Positions 61,608 to 64,000 of a DNA stretch of 64,000 bases are shown here, one piece after another; position 1 is the first letter of the stretch; every line of letters starts with the position of its first letter. Made by a program: the position numbers and the translations under genes. Source of the DNA: Sphingobium algorifonticola (lineage in GTDB: Bacteria; Pseudomonadota; Alphaproteobacteria; Sphingomonadales; Sphingomonadaceae); assembly GCF_004005485.1 (NCBI RefSeq), contig NZ_RZUL01000007.1, positions 62,001 through 126,000 on the forward strand. The letters run 5' to 3'. Under the pieces are notes generated by a model. It did no database searches, was not told where the DNA came from, and worked only from the letters and a program-made list of their open reading frames with translations.

Positions 61608-63008
61608 CTAGGGAATGTCGGGTGCATCGCCATGCGCCTGCCCCATATGGCGGATGGCGGCGACCTTGGCATGCAGCGGCTGCCAATCGTCGCGTTCGGC
61701 AATCGCGGCCCAGATCGCCTCGACTTCCTCGATATGCAGGGAACAGGGCATGTCCCCCTGCCAATAGGGATGGGCGCGATCGCCCGATGGCGCAAAGGTA
61801 GCGGCGGCTGCCCGAACATTGTCCCATTGGGGCGCTTCATAGTGCGCGGCATTGCGGAGGTCGCCCCCGCGCCAGTCGAAGAAGAAACGGTCGATCTCGG
61901 TGCGTGTCTCGATCAGTGCGCGAACGGCATCCTCCACAAAAGCGGCCGATGTCGCATGATCGGCAGGCGTCAGCCCCAGCCGCCAGAAGAACCGCAGAAC
62001 CAGCCTTTTCGGATAGATTTCCGCAAATTGTTCCAGCGCCGCGATGAGCGGGGCGGCCTCCGAAACGAGCCGCAGCGAAACCGCAAGTTGCGCCACGTCC
62101 CAATGGATCGCTTCCGCCTGCCGAGCGAAGGCATACAGACCCTGATGATCGAAATAGGCTGCGGTAAAGCCTGGCGTCCATTCGGGCGTAAAGCGCCAGG
62201 GGCCATAATCGAAGCTCTCGCCCGTCACATTGATATTGTCGCTGTTGAGTACGCCGTGGACGAAGCCTGCGACCATATAGCTGGCGGCCAGATCGGCAGT
62301 GCGCGCCACGACATGGTGCAGCAGCTGCGACGCGGGATGATCGCCGGGTTCCTCGTCGTATAGTTCGCGCAGGCTGTAGTCGATCAGGCGCGTCATCAGT
62401 GCCGCATTCCGCTCGAACGCCGCACGCTGAAAGGTGCCGATGCGGATGTGCGAATGGCTGAGACGGGTGAGTACGGCCGAGCGAGTCGGCGAAGGCTCGT
62501 CGCCGCGATACAGCGCCTCGCCGGTTTCGATCACCGAGAATGTCCTGGAGGTATAGACGCCCAGCGCCTCCAGCATTTCGGTCGCCAGGATTTCCCGCAC
62601 GCCGCCTTTCAGCGTGAGTCGCCCGTCGCCCGCGCGGCTCCACGGTGTGACGCCCGATCCTTTGGTGCCCAGGTCGAGCAGACGACCATGCCCGTCGCGC
62701 AGCTGCGCAAACAGAAATCCGCGGCCGTCCCCGATGTCGGGATTATAATGTTGAAACTGGTGCCCGTGATAGCGCAGCGCCAGCGGCTGCGGCTGATTGT
62801 CCGGTAGCGGCACGAAACGGGCAAAATGTGCGACCCACGCCGCGTCATCCAGACCATCCAGTCCAACCGCCGCCGCCCAGCGATCGTTGCGAAAGCGCAG
62901 GATCGTCTGCGGGAAATCCGCCGGGGTGACCGGATCGGACAGGTCCGGTCCCAGCGACGCGATTTGCGGGGCGGGCGTGTAATTGGCGGGTTGCAGGGGA
63001 AAGCGCAT
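61608..63008 (-). CDS. selO: protein adenylyltransferase SelO (UPF0061/YdiU)
   Basis: This 466-residue pseudokinase has the SelO pattern: RYHGHQFQHYNPDIGDGRGF, LDLGTKGSGVTPWSRAGDGR, LKGGVREILATEML and FVHGVLNSDNINVTGESFDYG. The family transfers AMP to Ser, Thr or Tyr on target proteins under oxidative stress. The C-terminus (AHGDAPDIP) lacks the selenocysteine or cysteine seen near the end of some members. Its ATG overlaps that of an alternative start of the divergent hydrolase gene. Confidence 0.9.
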   Translation of the reverse strand: MRFPLQPANYTPAPQIASLGPDLSDPVTPADFPQTILRFRNDRWAAAVGLDGLDDAAWVAHFARFVPLPDNQPQPLALRYHGHQFQHYNPDIGDGRGFLFAQLRDGHGRLLDLGTKGSGVTPWSRAGDGRLTLKGGVREILATEMLEALGVYTSRTFSVIETGEALYRGDEPSPTRSAVLTRLSHSHIRIGTFQRAAFERNAALMTRLIDYSLRELYDEEPGDHPASQLLHHVVARTADLAASYMVAGFVHGVLNSDNINVTGESFDYGPWRFTPEWTPGFTAAYFDHQGLYAFARQAEAIHWDVAQLAVSLRLVSEAAPLIAALEQFAEIYPKRLVLRFFWRLGLTPADHATSAAFVEDAVRALIETRTEIDRFFFDWRGGDLRNAAHYEAPQWDNVRAAAATFAPSGDRAHPYWQGDMPCSLHIEEVEAIWAAIAERDDWQPLHAKVAAIRHMGQAHGDAPDIP

Positions 63009-63045
63009 GGCGCAATATGGGGTACGCAGCGCGAAAGGATCAAGT

Positions 63046-63918
63046 TTGTCGGAATATCGCGACGCATATTGGTGGTCGAACGACGGCCTGCGGCTGCATT
63101 ATCGCGATTATGCAGGCGGAGATGACAGACGCCCGGCCCTGCTCTGCCTGCCCGGGCTGACGCGCAATGCGCGCGATTTCGCGCCGCTTGCCGATCGCAT
63201 GGCGGGCCAGTGGCGGCTGATCTGCCCCGATCTGCGCGGGCGCGCCGAAAGCGCCTATGCCAAGGATCCCATGACCTATGTGCCGCTTACATATTTGCAG
63301 GATCTGGAACGGCTGCTTGCCGATCTCGCGCTGACGCGCTTCGTTGTGGTGGGCACCTCGCTCGGCGGGATCATCGCCATGCTGATGGCCGCGACTCGGC
63401 CCGACCGGCTGGCGGGTGCCGTCCTCAACGATGTCGGGCCGAAGATCGAGGAAAGCGGGCTGGCGCGCATCAGGGGCTATGTCGGCACCGGGAGCACGCA
63501 CCCGACCTGGGTTCATGCGGCGCGGGCGCTCGCGCAGAACAATGCCGACGTCTATCCCGACTATCACCTCGATGATTGGCTGGCGATGGCGAAACGGCTC
63601 TATCGGCTCAACAGCGGCGGCCGCGTGGTGCTGGATTACGACATGCGGATCGCGGAGCCGCTGCGCGTGCCGGGGGGCGAGGCAGGTGTTGATCTCTGGC
63701 CGTCCATGGCCGGTTTCCGGTCTGTGCCGACGCTCATCCTGCGCGGGGAACGATCCGACTTGCTGAGCGCGGAGACCGCGGCGCGCATGCAGCACGACAT
63801 CGGCGCGAGTGCCACGCTGGCGACGGTGCCGCGGGTTGGCCATGCGCCAACGCTGATGGAGCCGGCGGCGATCGCCGCGCTCGATGCGTTGCTGGACCGT
63901 GTTCGTATCGATGCCTGA
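63046..63918 (+). CDS. alpha/beta hydrolase
   Basis: This protein of about 290 residues has the nucleophile elbow VVGTSLGGIIAM, an oxyanion segment in LCLPGLTRNARDF, a late acid in ILRGERSDLLS and the catalytic His in PRVGHAPTLMEP. The substrate is unknown. A TTG at 63046 follows AAAGGA at a good distance; an ATG at 63007 is possible but shares bases with the selO start and has no ribosome-binding site. Its stop overlaps the next gene. Confidence 0.82.
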   Translation: MSEYRDAYWWSNDGLRLHYRDYAGGDDRRPALLCLPGLTRNARDFAPLADRMAGQWRLICPDLRGRAESAYAKDPMTYVPLTYLQDLERLLADLALTRFVVVGTSLGGIIAMLMAATRPDRLAGAVLNDVGPKIEESGLARIRGYVGTGSTHPTWVHAARALAQNNADVYPDYHLDDWLAMAKRLYRLNSGGRVVLDYDMRIAEPLRVPGGEAGVDLWPSMAGFRSVPTLILRGERSDLLSAETAARMQHDIGASATLATVPRVGHAPTLMEPAAIAALDALLDRVRIDA

Positions 63919-64000
63919 ACGGCCGCAGCTGCTGCATCTCCACAGCAGTTTTGATCTGGGGGGGAAGGAAGCCCGCGCGGTCCAGTTGATGAACCACTGG
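63911..64000 (+). CDS. glycosyltransferase, N-terminal fragment at the window edge
   Basis: The ATG at 63911 opens a frame reading LLHLHSSFDLGGKEARAVQL before the window ends. The LHxHSSFDLGGKE pattern is that of GT4/GT-B glycosyltransferases at their first strand. Start and stop of the two genes overlap by eight bases, so it is coupled to the hydrolase. Confidence 0.65.
   Translation, partial: MPERPQLLHLHSSFDLGGKEARAVQLMNHW

Overview
The window looks like chromosomal DNA of a sphingomonad-type alphaproteobacterium. It has high GC, a large SusC-like TonB-dependent receptor of the Xanthomonas/Caulobacter type, Caulobacter-like xylose genes (xylX, xylB, xylC), an alphaproteobacterial cysI/DUF934/cysH operon with DUF2849, and UPF0262. 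The genus assignment is an inference from gene content; no rRNA or tRNA is present in the window.

Positions 1-23.5 kb form an accessory carbohydrate locus. It encodes an uptake and depolymerising set: a TonB receptor, an exported GH141-like beta-helix enzyme, an exported sialate-O-acetylesterase-type SGNH enzyme, a Tat-exported clan GH-A-like protein, an unrecognised 632-aa protein and two related MFS permeases. It also encodes a complete non-phosphorylating route for a 6-deoxy (or related) aldose: mutarotase, aldose dehydrogenases (AKR and SDR), lactonases (COG3618 and SMP-30), an enolase-superfamily aldonate dehydratase, a 2-keto-3-deoxy-aldonate 4-dehydrogenase, a 2,4-diketo-3-deoxyaldonate hydrolase of the FAH family, and an FMN-dependent alpha-hydroxyacid dehydrogenase. 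The best reading is L-fucose (or L-rhamnose) to pyruvate plus L-lactate, then to pyruvate. Two paralogous GntR regulators are encoded here. A palindrome close to TTGATATATCAA lies in front of nearly every transcription unit of the locus and is the likely shared operator.

Positions 23.6-28.6 kb hold a minus-strand operon (xylX-xylB-xylC-sugar porter-aldose 1-epimerase), which is part of a Weimberg-type D-xylose pathway. Xylonate dehydratase (xylD) and the semialdehyde dehydrogenase (xylA) are not in the window.

Positions 28.9-64 kb are mostly housekeeping. They hold rplJ-rplL with an L10-type leader and a terminator, a tripartite RND efflux operon, a GntR/FrhB-type flavin-FeS pair, a cNMP-binding/TrxR-like fusion protein, a PilZ protein, two M28 peptidases flanking ettA, a PPP-type phosphatase, a minus-strand operon (UPF0262, degenerate GH25, cdd, dcd), dnaB with an L,D-transpeptidase, a BLUF photoreceptor, the sulfate-assimilation/siroheme operon, astD, selO, an alpha/beta hydrolase, and the first codons of a glycosyltransferase. 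Two REP-like inverted repeats, a GntR relic and several terminators lie between genes.

Many genes in the sugar locus are translationally coupled through GTGA or ATGA overlaps, which supports co-expression. All functional assignments rest on motifs and family resemblance read directly from the sequence; no database search was run.
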